Part shown: in pieces, positions 49,977 through 58,756 of the stretch
Layout: each line of letters begins with the position of its first letter
How positions within the stretch are numbered: position 1 is the first letter of the stretch
Source of the DNA: Vespa crabro
Lineage: Eukaryota; Arthropoda; Insecta; Hymenoptera; Vespidae
DNA: 64,000 nucleotides
Direction of reading: 5' to 3'
NCBI RefSeq assembly: GCF_910589235.1
Contig: NC_060968.1
Location: 5,088,021-5,152,020 of the forward strand
The notes under the pieces: model-generated
Databases searched by the model: none
The model's input: the letters and a program-made list of their open reading frames with translations, nothing else
What the model was told of the DNA's origin: nothing
Program-made: the position numbers and the translations under genes

Positions 49977-52900
49977 CCTATCTGTCTATCTATCTATCCA
50001 TCTATGTATCTATCTATGTATCTGTCTATCTATCTGTAGTTATCGGCGATTATACGAAGCGAGGACTATCCGGCGGTGAAAAAAAGCGAACGAGCATAGC
50101 CTGCGAACTACTCACGAATCCGTCCTTGATGCTACTCGACGTAAGTATAATGTGTTTCATGGGGAAATCGATAAAAGATATTTTTTTGAAAATGGAATAT
50201 ATCCAAGTCATTAGGAATTTTCTAGAGATATTTAGGATGCGATACGTTTCGTAGGAACCAACGAGCGGCTTGGACTCGCACTCCGCGCAGGCTCTGATCT
50301 CACGTCTTAAAAAGTATGCCGAGCAAGAGGGCAAGAGTATCGTCGTGACCGTGCATCAGCCGAGTTCACGGATGTTTCATAGCTTCAGTAAACTTCTATT
50401 GCTAAGCCGTGGCCAGGTCGCCTATTATGGTTCAACGGCGAACATCGGCAGGTTCTTTTCGACGATCGGATTGACTCTTTTGCCTCATTACAATCCAGCA
50501 GACTTTATACGTGAGTAAGAATGATCGAAGGCGTCTCGAATTGCTATCGTATTGCAATGTAATTGCAGACGAATTGCAATCGTGACGCAATCGTTTCTCC
50601 TTTCAGTCGAGCAAATAAAGGGCCCGGAGGAAGTACGAGAACGCATAGTTGCTGCAGCTCGAGCGGCGAGACAGGGACCCGACTGTCCGCCGGAACTTCG
50701 TCCGGACTATAATCCCAGCCAACATCCGCTCTGCGACCATCTCATCCATTATCACGAACATCACATCGGGCACAACGGTATTACGCAGTATGCGCACCAC
50801 TACAACTTACTCTCCCTTTCTGTCCTAGCAAATTGTACCGACAAACTTTAACAACGTTTAACAACGGAGAATGCTAATCTTACATTCTCGGATAAGACGC
50901 GTCCACGTTGCCAACTTTCGATCATGAATGCGCGTCATTGTAGTCGCCTATCGGTAAGAATACTTTCCTCCCCCCCCCTCCCCCCTTACTCCTCCTCCTC
51001 CTCCTCCTCCTCCTCCTCCTCCGCCTTCTTCTTCTTCCCGCACACATACACTCTTGGACTATCGATCAACGACAGTCGTTTATAAATGAACTCGAATGCA
51101 CGATATTTTTCATCACGACGGCAAATGTGTCTTTGATCTCCGTGACTTGGAATAATCAAAGGTCGGCTTCGTTTCGTATTCCTCGGAATATACTTTAACA
51201 TTTTTTCACATTTTAAGGATCGACGGAAGAGTAGACGATTCTTACCGATAGTTTTAATATATTCTTAATTCGTCGAAAGGAGATATCGTTGATTAAGAAT
51301 TAGAAATCAAATTCTTTTGGGAAATTAATTAGGAAATAATTTGTAGGAAAGGAAGACGAAGGAGGCACCTTATGGCTGGACACGCAGAGTCATGCCAGCA
51401 GCAGCGCAAATTCCGCGGACGACGATTATTCCTGGCAGTGGCCAACCAGTTTCTGGTCGCAATTCAAAGTTAGTATGTTTAATGAAACGAAATTTGTGAA
51501 AAAAAAAAAAAGAAAAAAAAAAAGAAGAATAAGGCAATTTGCATTTTATCATCATTTTGTGTTAAACACATTTACGTCGACGAGATAAGTAAATCTTTAC
51601 GATAGATCTTTCTTTCGTACGTTCGTTCGTTCGTTTTTAATTTAAAACTAAATACAAAAGCTGACCAAGCGACACAACTGCGTGCGTGTAAGCGCGAATC
51701 AGGGCTCTGTAAATCACAGAGAAGAGCGAAAAGCGTGCACGCGTAACTTGGCGCGAAAGGGAGCTGGCCGAGCAGAAAGGGGAACTAGGTCGCGTTTACG
51801 CGATTCACCATATCCGGATAATTACTACGAGCGCAGTATGCCCCTCTCCCTTCGTAATGGCGCTTCGTAATGGCGCTTCGTACAAACGCGTGTATGCACT
51901 CGCTTCACTTTTCCCTTCTTCTTCTTCTTCTTCTTCTTCTTCTCTCTTAGCATCGATAAATCGAAACTCTTGATATCGATAAACACAAAAAGGGGGTTGA
52001 GTTATCTCGTTAAATAAATCCTTCGTGTATTTGCAAAACGGTCGAACAAGTCATTATCTATCTTTTTGAGAGATCGTATTCCTTCTCTTCTCGTCTCTTT
52101 CCTCACCCTTCCCCCTCGCGCGCGCTCTCTCTCTCTCTCTCTCCCTCTCTCTCTCTCTCCCTCTCTACATCTCTTCTTGTACGTCGATAGGTATTATCGG
52201 AAAGAAATTTTCAAGAGGCACGACCAAGAATGCTGTCTCGCTTAAATTGGCTACAAACGATAGCCCTAGGCTTGTTGGCCGGTCTTTTATGGCTGAGGCT
52301 ACCTAGGACCGAAGCTGCCCTTCACGACATTCAAGGATGGATGTTCTTCAGCACCACGTATTGGATGCTCTTCGCACACTTTGGTGCACTCTCCAGTTGT
52401 AAGTTTCTTTTTATCGTAACATCGATATACTTAGTTTTGCATTCTAAACATTATAATTTACCGATAATAACGTTGGCAAATGCGTAAATATTTTAGCATA
52501 ACGTGAGTTAGAGCTAGTGGAAAGTTCTCAAGTTTTCATCAGGTAACTCTCGTACGATTGCGCAACGAGCGCGAGCCAAACGAAGCTGATTGGTTAATTG
52601 AGCCACAACGTAATACGCTCAATCGGGCATTCAACAACACTTCTTTTTTATTTCTTTTTTTTCTTTTTTTTTTTCTTTTTTTTTTTCTTTTACTACAAAG
52701 ATATGCAAAGGACGACGGAACGTTCAATGAAGAATCTCGAGGTATGTGGGACGAAATGTGACCTAGTAAAACGGTCACAGATTAGAGGGAGTCGCAACCA
52801 TCGGCTCGGAGATTTGGACGAGCAGCTTTTGTTATGTTAATCTAGCGGAAACATAAGCAGACACGTTTATTATTCGTTGGTCTCTCTAACTTTAAGTTCT

Positions 52901-53722
52901 GATCTGTTTCAGTTCCTCCGGAACGGGAGGTTATCAACAAGGAGCGATTATCAGGATCGTATCGGCTGTCGGCCTATTACTTGGCGAAAATGGTCGGCGA
53001 GCTGCCATTGACGATAACATTACCCGCCGTTTACCATATCATTAGTTACCCAATGTTGGGCTTCCAGAGCCCGGCGGTCTTTGTCACGTTGTTGGCATTT
53101 TTACTTCTCAACACCGTAGTCGCGCAGGTTCGTATATTCAACCGATTACGAGAACGTCGCTCTCTTCTTAATTGGCGATAGGACTGATAAAAAAATTTCT
53201 CCCCATTTCTTTCAAACTTTTTTTTCTTTTTAGAGCGTCGGATTTTTCGTTGGCGCCTGTTGTCTGGATCTTCAAGTGAGCATAACCGCTAGCGCCTTGT
53301 ACACTCTAGCCACTCAACTTTTGGGTGGTTACTTGGCGACAGCTGTACCACCGTGGTTAGCATGGGCTCGATACGCTAGCATGGTACATTACGCCTATCA
53401 AAATATGCAGATTCTCGAATTCGGCGTTGGAGAACCGATCGCGTAAGAGATACTTTTGATTTTTCTTCTGTCATGCGATATCATGAAAAAATTATTCCGC
53501 GTGACCCTTCTCGATCTATTTCTCAGGTGCTCCCAGCCAAGTAAGTTTCTCGAATGCAAGAACGGTACAACGATACCTGTGTCGGCAATATTGGAGAACC
53601 AAGGTGGTGCGAGGGGTTCGGGTTTGCCACTTTGGGCAAACACGGCTGTCCTACTCGCCTTCCTCGTCATTTTCCGTACCCTCGGTTATCTCGTTCTGCG
53701 TTATTATCGCGTACCCAAATGA
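21655..53722 (+). CDS. ABC transporter, subfamily G half-transporter
   Basis: Twelve coding exons join to 2028 nt, 675 aa: 21655-21767, 47322-47482, 47805-47974, 49651-49756, 50040-50140, 50255-50510, 50607-50777, 51347-51468, 52191-52398, 52913-53127, 53234-53442, 53527-53722. One nucleotide-binding domain comes first, as is typical of ABCG: Walker A GPSGCGKTT (89-97, split by an intron), Q-loop YVQQQDVFFPDLTLRQTLE, signature LSGGE (193-197), Walker B SLMLLDEPTSGLD, H-loop VTVHQPSS (His251). A variable linker with HHEHH and an acidic stretch follows. The membrane domain (about 405-675) has hydrophobic helices such as TIALGLLAGLLWL, TLLAFLLLNTVVA and TAVLLAFLVIF, plus a last extracellular loop with Cys residues and an NGT glycosylation sequon. 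ABCG half-transporters work as dimers exporting lipids, sterols or pigment precursors; the substrate cannot be read here. It does not resemble white/scarlet/brown in its Walker A region. Start chosen: ATG at 21655 (GTGGACATGA) after repeat DNA. The exon-7 donor GTATTA is weak. Confidence 0.92.
22007..22030. repeat. perfect 24-bp palindrome
   Basis: The left arm AACGCGTTACAT (22007-22018) is followed immediately by its exact reverse complement, with no spacer. The centre is CATATG, and each arm contains ACGCGT. It lies 240 nt into the giant ABCG intron. Confidence 0.95.
22389..22459. repeat. (CT)n microsatellite
   Basis: About 70 bases of CT with one TT interruption, followed by a C-rich pyrimidine stretch. 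Confidence 0.95.
22776..22803. repeat. (GAC)n triplet repeat
   Basis: Nine to ten perfect units; translated on the minus strand it gives an Arg run within a GTG-start ORF at 22717-22959. Confidence 0.95.
23698..23739. repeat. (CT)n microsatellite
   Basis: Uninterrupted CT run of about 42 bases in the giant intron. Confidence 0.95.
24775..24851. repeat. 11-bp minisatellite, seven units
   Basis: Seven contiguous copies of ACGGAGTCAGC: the first three are identical, the next three diverge by one to three bases and the last is degenerate. Because 11 is not a multiple of three, all three frames give the same Ser/Gln/His/Thr/Glu-type peptide with a 33-bp super-period. This explains three overlapping ORFs that look alike. 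Confidence 0.95.
25397..25813 (-). CDS. orphan ORF in the ABCG intron, opposite strand
   Basis: A 138-codon ORF from ATG 25813, beginning MNVMLAEEEKRIRDDPSLFQ. It is highly charged, with mixed composition and almost no simple repeat in its first 90 codons. A polypyrimidine tract ending CTAAAG on the minus strand (near 25829-25840) would serve as an acceptor just upstream, so it could be an exon of a nested antisense gene. I recognise no domain. The C-terminal end (RYYISIYVYLPIII) looks like noncoding AT-rich DNA, suggesting that either the ORF is chance or a donor lies inside it. Confidence 0.2.
   Translation of the reverse strand: MNVMLAEEEKRIRDDPSLFQEELRSDISKRKKKKIVEHAAPVDATPESNDAGTKESRASDNEWRLWLACTVQRARVPARVCVTRTTTRRGGSCIQKHRVARIEAKKLGRHRNDNEELTATTYSSRYYISIYVYLPIII
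27281..27309. repeat. (GA)n microsatellite
   Basis: About 28 bases of GA inside a CpG-rich island of the intron. Confidence 0.9.
27747..27760. repeat. 14-bp perfect palindrome followed by CACTATG-type direct repeats
   Basis: TGCAGTGCACTGCA equals its own reverse complement. It is followed to about 27785 by repeated ACTATGCACTG words and then ACCGC repeats, in a CpG-rich stretch. Confidence 0.85.
27977..28058. repeat. (CT)n microsatellite with TTT interruptions
   Basis: About 80 bases of pyrimidine, mostly CT, in the giant intron. Confidence 0.9.
28814..29161 (+). CDS. orphan ORF in the ABCG intron
   Basis: An ATG-initiated frame of 115 codons, starting MSLGSRKNYSSMDTYACKYL and ending with a stop at 29159-29161. 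Unlike most ORFs here it contains no simple repeat and has a balanced, charged composition. I recognise no domain and see no polyadenylation signal or strong splice sites tied to it. It may be chance in CpG-rich intron DNA. Confidence 0.15.
   Translation: MSLGSRKNYSSMDTYACKYLRLYLVRHERSDIDRRATFTKGECLSTLFSPLFAFLAFREDEKSGAWRCYIERVTIADYRARFDSLDSSSLEEKQNLLLLNGSSRRAGGALSSDDG
29200..29243. repeat. (CT)n microsatellite
   Basis: Uninterrupted CT run of about 42 bases. Confidence 0.95.
29987..30322 (-). CDS. orphan ORF in the ABCG intron, opposite strand
   Basis: An ATG at 30322 opens 111 codons starting MRNEGQVQDKVPDRLAPSPF. The middle (ETERAKTIERVQEMFARVRS) would form an amphipathic helix. The C-terminus runs through a Pro-Ala repeat that comes from the GGGGGC array at 30013-30046, so that part is repeat-derived. 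No family recognised; possibly an exon or chance. Confidence 0.15.
   Translation of the reverse strand: MRNEGQVQDKVPDRLAPSPFIVRLVRETERAKTIERVQEMFARVRSFVGSYLDVPGELSQWSAFQKSRTLSWRNEANRTEPKEAKIAGASFTPPTPAPAPAPALTCLFASN
30013..30046 (+). repeat. G-run array, strong G-quadruplex motif
   Basis: Six runs of three to five G (GGG, then five GGGGG) are separated by single C residues and finally TT. This greatly exceeds the four-run, loop 1-7 rule for intramolecular G-quadruplexes. It lies on the sense strand of the ABCG intron. Confidence 0.9.
30075..30107. repeat. (TTCGG)n-type pentamer repeat
   Basis: Three perfect and several imperfect TTCGG/TTCGC/TTCGT pentamers, 30 nt after the G-run array. Confidence 0.8.
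30896..30956. repeat. (GA)n microsatellite
   Basis: About 60 bases of GA with one CCGA interruption. Confidence 0.95.
31996..32077. repeat. (CCG/CCA)n triplet repeat
   Basis: About 27 triplets of CCG and CCA. It gives poly-Pro on the plus strand and a Gly run within the long minus ORF 31874-32488, which has no in-frame ATG. Confidence 0.95.
34761..34791. repeat. (CT)n microsatellite
   Basis: Short CT run followed by CTAT units. Confidence 0.9.
35438..35480. repeat. (CT)n microsatellite
   Basis: Uninterrupted CT run preceded by CGCACA-type alternating purine-pyrimidine DNA. Confidence 0.95.
35914..36000. repeat. (GTGC/GTGA)n tetranucleotide array
   Basis: About 20 tetranucleotide units of GTGC, GCAT and GTGA type, ending in an alternating GCGC stretch. 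Confidence 0.9.
36601..36655. repeat. 11-bp minisatellite, four perfect units plus one degenerate
   Basis: The unit TTCTACGTCCC is repeated four times without mismatch (36601-36644), then a degenerate fifth copy. It is unrelated in sequence to the other 11-bp array at 24775-24851. Confidence 0.95.
36705..36768. repeat. (CT)n microsatellite
   Basis: About 62 bases of uninterrupted CT, 50 nt after the 11-bp minisatellite. Confidence 0.95.
37601..37689. repeat. (CGACGACAA)n then (CGA)n repeat
   Basis: Four 9-bp units pass into about ten CGA triplets and then mixed GAA/GAC triplets; nearly 90 bases in total. Confidence 0.95.
38883..38912. repeat. alternating CG run
   Basis: A CGCG alternation within the most GC-rich island of the giant intron (about 38.7-39.1 kb), a possible internal promoter. 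Confidence 0.8.
40388..40455. repeat. (CGT)n triplet repeat
   Basis: About 22 nearly perfect triplets, reading poly-Thr or poly-Arg in shadow ORFs. Confidence 0.95.
42204..42366. repeat. compound (CTAC)n(CTCC)n(CTAC)n(CTAT)n tetranucleotide array
   Basis: About 40 tetranucleotide units in blocks whose third and fourth bases shift in steps, 163 bases in total. One of the longest arrays in the window. Confidence 0.95.
43518..43590. repeat. (CT)n microsatellite, interrupted
   Basis: Pyrimidine tract of CT units with CCTCTTTC and TTT interruptions. Confidence 0.9.
43738..43834. repeat. (TA)n followed by (GA)n
   Basis: About 43 bases of TA, then a short mixed stretch, then about 28 bases of GA from 43806. 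Confidence 0.9.
44324..44380. repeat. (GAGTC)n pentamer array
   Basis: About eleven GAGTC-type pentamers with two GTT/GAAT variants, in a CpG-rich stretch. Confidence 0.9.
45131..45180. repeat. (CT)n microsatellite
   Basis: Uninterrupted CT run of about 50 bases. Confidence 0.95.
46409..46438. repeat. (CCTTT)n pentamer repeat
   Basis: Five to six perfect CCTTT units in the distal part of the giant intron. Confidence 0.9.
47975..49650 (+). other. ABCG intron 3, 1.7 kb
   Basis: It contains a (CT)n run at 48654-48687 and a GC-rich stretch with a (CACCG)n pentamer repeat near 49000-49022. ORFs inside have no recognisable family and no splice relation to the flanking exons. Confidence 0.7.
49932..50036 (+). 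repeat. (CT)n(CTAT)n array forming the acceptor tract of ABCG exon 5
   Basis: About 45 bases of CT pass into CTAT/CTGT tetranucleotides that run right up to the acceptor (CTGTAG at 50034-50039). The repeat itself is the polypyrimidine tract of the exon carrying the LSGGE signature. Confidence 0.9.
50778..51346 (+). other. ABCG intron 7
   Basis: 569 nt between the donor G|GTATTA and the acceptor TTGTAG|GAAAGG. It holds C-rich runs and a (CCT)n triplet repeat near 50990-51022. No coding signal. Confidence 0.7.
51469..52190 (+). other. ABCG intron 8
   Basis: 722 nt with a (TTC)n repeat near 51918-51943 and a (CT)n tract at 52128-52160, close to the acceptor at 52190. No coding signal. Confidence 0.7.
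52399..52912 (+). other. ABCG intron 9
   Basis: 514 nt containing a T-rich tract near 52642-52690. ORFs through it are low-complexity. The acceptor is CTGTTTCAG. Confidence 0.7.
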
Positions 53723-54105
53723 GACGGCCCAACAAAGGCGCACCTACTCTAGGCAGCATACTTTTCAACGTACTCATCCCGGTTAGACGACACGTCGTGA
53801 AAAAAAACCGCCATCGATTACGGCGATCTCGCGATTAGATTGTCCGTCGGTCATTCAAAACGTCGGACCGTTCATATTCATTGTTTCAAGAGACGAGAGA
53901 ATAATAGATGATAGGCGCGAGGCTACGACTCCGGATAGCTAGTCATCTCTTTCTCTCTTTCGTTCTCTCATGGCCATCACCATTTCGGGCCCTTTTGCCT
54001 ATTCTCGACGATAAGAAGATAGAAAATGCTCCAATTTTTGGCACTAAGAGATTAGACGTGTTATTTGCATTAGTTATTATATACATACATACATACATGC
54101 ATACG

Positions 54106-54150
<45 letters not shown>
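54106..54150. repeat. (TA)n(CA)n compound microsatellite
   Basis: About 25 bases of TA followed by ten CA units, downstream of ABCG. Confidence 0.95.
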
Positions 54151-54806
54151 TTATAAACGTTGTATAATATATCTAAAAACTTTATACGCGTGCGACGAGC
54201 AAGGTGAGTCCAAAGGACAAGTGTGTAAAAGTCGAGAAAGAAAGAGAAAGAGAGAGGGAAAGAGAGAAATAATGAAAGAGTAGGGGGTTACAAAAAAGGA
54301 AACTTTGCGTACGTCAAGGAACACTCGTCTTTTCTCCGTACCTTGTTTCTTTTTCGTTGTTTGTTTTCTTTTTTTTTCTGTAGCGGCGAGAAGGGTATAA
54401 TAAGAAGAAACACACGGCGTACGAAAGGCCGTAAAAACCGACTGATCGTCTGTGTACGAGCGATATAAAATTTCTCGCTCTAGTATGTGCGAGAGTGTGA
54501 ACTTGAATGGATGTGCGCGCGTGCTTCTGGGTGAATGTCTCTACTCGCGTGGTTCGTAAAAGAATCAGTTGTTAATATTTTATTATTATTACTTTTATTA
54601 TATTAATATTATTATATCATTATCATTATTATCATCGGCGTCGTCATTAACGAGTACAGGTTTATTTTTACTTTTTATTACCGCAATAATACGTTAATTG
54701 TTTATCGCATTACGATTATTTGCTACAAATACTATCATTGTTATCATCGTCATCGCCATCAACGTTTTCATTACTATTGGTAACGTCGATATCATATCAT
54801 TACCGC

Positions 54807-54851
<45 letters not shown>

Positions 54852-54866
54852 GATTATTATTATTAC

Positions 54867-54945
<79 letters not shown>
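54807..54945. repeat. (ATT)n triplet array
   Basis: About 45 ATT units with two interruptions (GATT, ACT). It produces poly-Tyr or poly-Ile shadow ORFs. Confidence 0.95.
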
Positions 54946-54946
<1 letters not shown>

Positions 54947-55531
54947 TCATTATATACGTATATATATATATATGTATATATTTATATATATATATGCATG
55001 TGTATATATATGTGTGTACGTGCGCGTATGTATGCACACGTACACGTCTTTTGCTGCGCAGAGTAACGTAATATATCGACGTTACGAGATTTTCGCATTT
55101 TCGACGTGACAAAATCGTAGTCGAAGTGACGATTTTGTCGTGTAACTTTTATACCAAGAACTAGTGACGCGTGTTGTCGTCGATCCTTTCCATTACGCTT
55201 CATTTCTCACCCTTCCTTACCCTTTTCTTTCCATCACGAGGCACACGGTCGTGAAAAGACAGTGTTCGTCGTGTAATACAGATAGATAGATAATTGCAGC
55301 TATATTCGAAATATACAAGACTAGCATGATTGTGAAGGAACGTAAAGGAAGAAAGGCGCTAGATCGAGCGCGCGATTATTATGATAGGTATCGTGAACTG
55401 GACGAACTCGTAAAAAAGCTCGTGAGGAAAGAGCTCGTGTGCTCTTTGCGTTAAATGTTTGACGATTAAAGTGATATTAGCTTTACGATACGTTCGTTCG
55501 AATACACGAGTATTCGTTCGTCGATGAATGG

Positions 55532-55576
55532 AAAAGAAAAAATAAAATAAAATAAAATAAAATAAAATAAAATAAA
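55532..55576. repeat. (AAAAT)n pentamer repeat
   Basis: Seven to eight AAAAT units. Confidence 0.9.
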
Positions 55577-56174
55577 GAAAGAGATAGAGAGAAAGGAGAT
55601 ACATATACAAAATCGATGCATATCTATGCGCGAACGAGCAAATGATCGCACGATAGTTCTCGTTCGTTTTTAAAGTAGGGAGGACCATTTGTACCGGTGA
55701 TTATGAAAATGATCCGAGTCGTATAATCTCTCGTTTTCAGATGATTTCTGACCTTTTAGATAATATTATAATTAAAATGATATAAAAGAAAATATAAATG
55801 ATAAATCGAATGTTGTATCGTAGTTGACACGACTCGGAGCATTCTCTTTTGATCGCTGGCAGACTTTCCAAATAAAAGAAAAAAAATAAGAGGAAAAAAA
55901 ATAAATACGACGTAGAAACTCGTCGCGTACTCGAGAGTTGACTTATCCGCACTTACGATATTAGCCGATAAAGAATCACGAGAAATTGTCCAGTACACGC
56001 AAATGCAATATCCACCACGTGTTCAATCGATTCTCTGTATGTGTGTTGCGTGTGTGCGTGTCCGTGTATGAGTGTGAGCGCACGCGCGCGTTGCGTTTAC
56101 GCGATGGGGGACATGGGTGCGTGTGCGAGAAAAAGAGAGGACTCGTAGCCGAAAAAAGTAGGAGGATAGCGAGG

Positions 56175-56176
<2 letters not shown>

Positions 56177-56220
<44 letters not shown>

Positions 56221-56230
56221 GAGAGAGTGA
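56177..56230. repeat. (GA)n microsatellite
   Basis: About 40 bases of GA followed by GTGAGA units. Confidence 0.95.
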
Positions 56231-56874
56231 GAAAGACAGAATGGCAACGGGATGCGTTAAGAAATATCTGGCTGTGCGTTGACCGTAGTATTTCTATCAA
56301 TTTTCTAAAGAATTCCAAAGGAGGATTATAAGGAGCAAAAAGGTGGGAAAGAGGAGATAAAGCGCACATATATTTAATTGAGGGAAAGAAGCGTGTTTCG
56401 TGCTTACAATTAGAAGTAACGCTGAACGAGATGCACAAACAACATTGTTTTTTTTTTCTACATGTCGCTCTTCAACCGAATCCTTTTTTTAAAAGGAACT
56501 ATCATTGATCTGACATAAAACAGAGGGATTGCATCGAAGAACGAACGGATCTTCTTCTCTTTGATCTTCTCTCATCTTCGATGCATTCCAATCTGACGCA
56601 TACCCGTAAAAACGTGCGACCAATAATTCATCGACGTTTCGAGTCGCCTAGATGTTTTTTCAAAATTTTGATATCCCATATATTGTAATATATACGCTCT
56701 ACACGACGACATTTGTATACGTTTTACAATATAGCCTTTTGCAGTCGAATACCGAGGAACGATGGTTACAAGCATCGTTCTAATACGAACAATTCATAGT
56801 TTGCACAATATCTTTCGTTTTAGTTCAATCTATTTTTTCCAAACGGTATCGTAGAAAAGAGCGCTACGATCAGT

Positions 56875-56909
<35 letters not shown>

Positions 56910-56942
56910 ATGTGTGCATATATGTGTATATATACACGTATA

Positions 56943-57001
<59 letters not shown>

Positions 57002-57010
57002 GTACGTAAT
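56875..57010. repeat. (TA)n/(TG)n compound repeat
   Basis: TA, then TG, then mixed ATATGT, then a long TA run from about 56945. Confidence 0.9.
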
Positions 57011-57172
57011 ATGTAGAAAAGTATGACAAACGTCACTGTCTATCGATTACATCGTTTTATTGAGGACCAGAAAGGATATCGGTGATCGAGCTCGACTCAT
57101 GTTCATGATCTGCGCCTTTTTCTTAGTTTCTATAAAACATGAAATCCAATGAATCTTAAATAACTCGTAACG

Positions 57173-57174
<2 letters not shown>

Positions 57175-57225
<51 letters not shown>
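57175..57225. repeat. (TA)n microsatellite
   Basis: Uninterrupted TA run of about 50 bases, perfectly self-complementary. Confidence 0.95.
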
Positions 57226-57227
<2 letters not shown>

Positions 57228-57720
57228 CGAAGAATAGTCATTAATGAAGATAGAAATCGATAGAATTCATCCGTAATCTCACGCTCTTATATCGCTTACG
57301 TTATCGCGATAATTAACATTTTACGTTTTTTATTCCGCGATAAGGAACGTCCGTCGTCTTCATTCATATATTCATTTTATAATAGCTATGAATACGGTTC
57401 TTACAATGAGCACACACGTGTCATGCTTTTTGCACAAGGCAAAAAATACGAAAGACTGACGTTTTTTACATAAATGTTACGAACAAAAAAAACCGCAGTA
57501 AAAGAAAAAAAAAGAAAAGAAAAAAAAAAAAAGAAAAATTGCGAAGAATTCTATCGACAAGAAAATAAATGTACTTTGGTCCTTTTACGTGTGGGATTCT
57601 TCCCAAGAAAAGATTTCTACCGAGAAAAAATAGTAAAAAGTCTCGAATCTCGAATGAGAAATGAATGATGAGATAAAACAAAAAGGAAATATGCTTTCTC
57701 GTATGCATATAGGTATATGC

Positions 57721-57752
<32 letters not shown>

Positions 57753-58667
57753 GTATGTATGACTCCCTTGGTCGTCCTCGGGCCTCTTAAACGCGAAAAG
57801 TGGACTATTTCAAAGACCCTATCCACTTGTACGCACATTTTTTTACTATCACAGAGAAGAGAAAGGAATGTTTGTTATCGCGGAAAAAGAAAAGAAATGG
57901 AAAGGGCTAAACGGCGACGTAAACAAAACTATTCCGCTTTACTAAAATAGTGCCTTTTTATCTAAGACTTTGTTGTTTGTGCCAATTCTCAACGCGACGG
58001 GGAGCGGGGGCAGGAGAGAGATTTTACCGTGTTCGAGCGTCTTATAAAAGTACGACCAAGAGTTAAAGGGGGAAAAAAAAAACGAAAAAAGAAAAAAAAG
58101 AAAGAAAAAAAACCAAAAAAAAAAAAAAAGAAAAAATGAGAGAAAAGAAAAAGAGAGACGCGTAACAAAAGATGCACGATCGGAACGAAGCATGGGGAAA
58201 GTAAGCGAGCGTTTCGATGGGAAAAGAGGAGGAGAGGAAAGGAGAAATGCCAAAATGTGTTCCATAGGATGAATGTCGTTGAGAGTCCCCGATCAGTAGC
58301 TACTTGTGTATGGGAAGAACGAAAAAAAAAAGGATAGCAAAAAGATGCAGGATAGTTGGTAATAGAAATTAACCGTGGTAATAAACGTCTACAAGTGATA
58401 CGTGTACAAGTACATAAAAAAAAAAAAAAAGAAAAAAGAAGCATTCTTTATTCGTACGTAATACATTCTCGTTATCAACAAATCGATATACATATGTACG
58501 ACATTATTGCGCACCGAATACGATATCATTAACATGCATACATATACACATAGTATGATCCTATATACGCTATAATGCGTATATAATGAATTTCATAATC
58601 TTGTCCACGATCCTGTAAAGAAAAAGGAACAAAAAACTCGAATCGGATATCTACCCATAATGGTACA

Positions 58668-58756
58668 ACAGCAGCAGCATCAGCACCAGCAGCATCACAA
58701 CCACCACAACCACCACCACTACCACCACCACTACCATCACCATCACCACCACCACT
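58668..58756. repeat. CAG/CAC/CAT triplet-rich stretch
   Basis: Thirty or so triplets beginning CA make an ATG-started ORF (58660-58887) rich in Gln and His. Beyond the repeat the frame loses all complexity, so I read it as repeat DNA, perhaps in a 3' UTR. Confidence 0.75.

Noticed and set aside
50960..51030. C-run plus (CCT)n as a coding Gly/Glu-rich segment
   Set aside because: It lies between two well-supported ABCG exons and breaks the frame; it is intron repeat DNA.
54720..55112. 129- and 106-codon ORFs of poly-Tyr and poly-Ile
   Set aside because: Pure (ATT)n and (TA)n translations.
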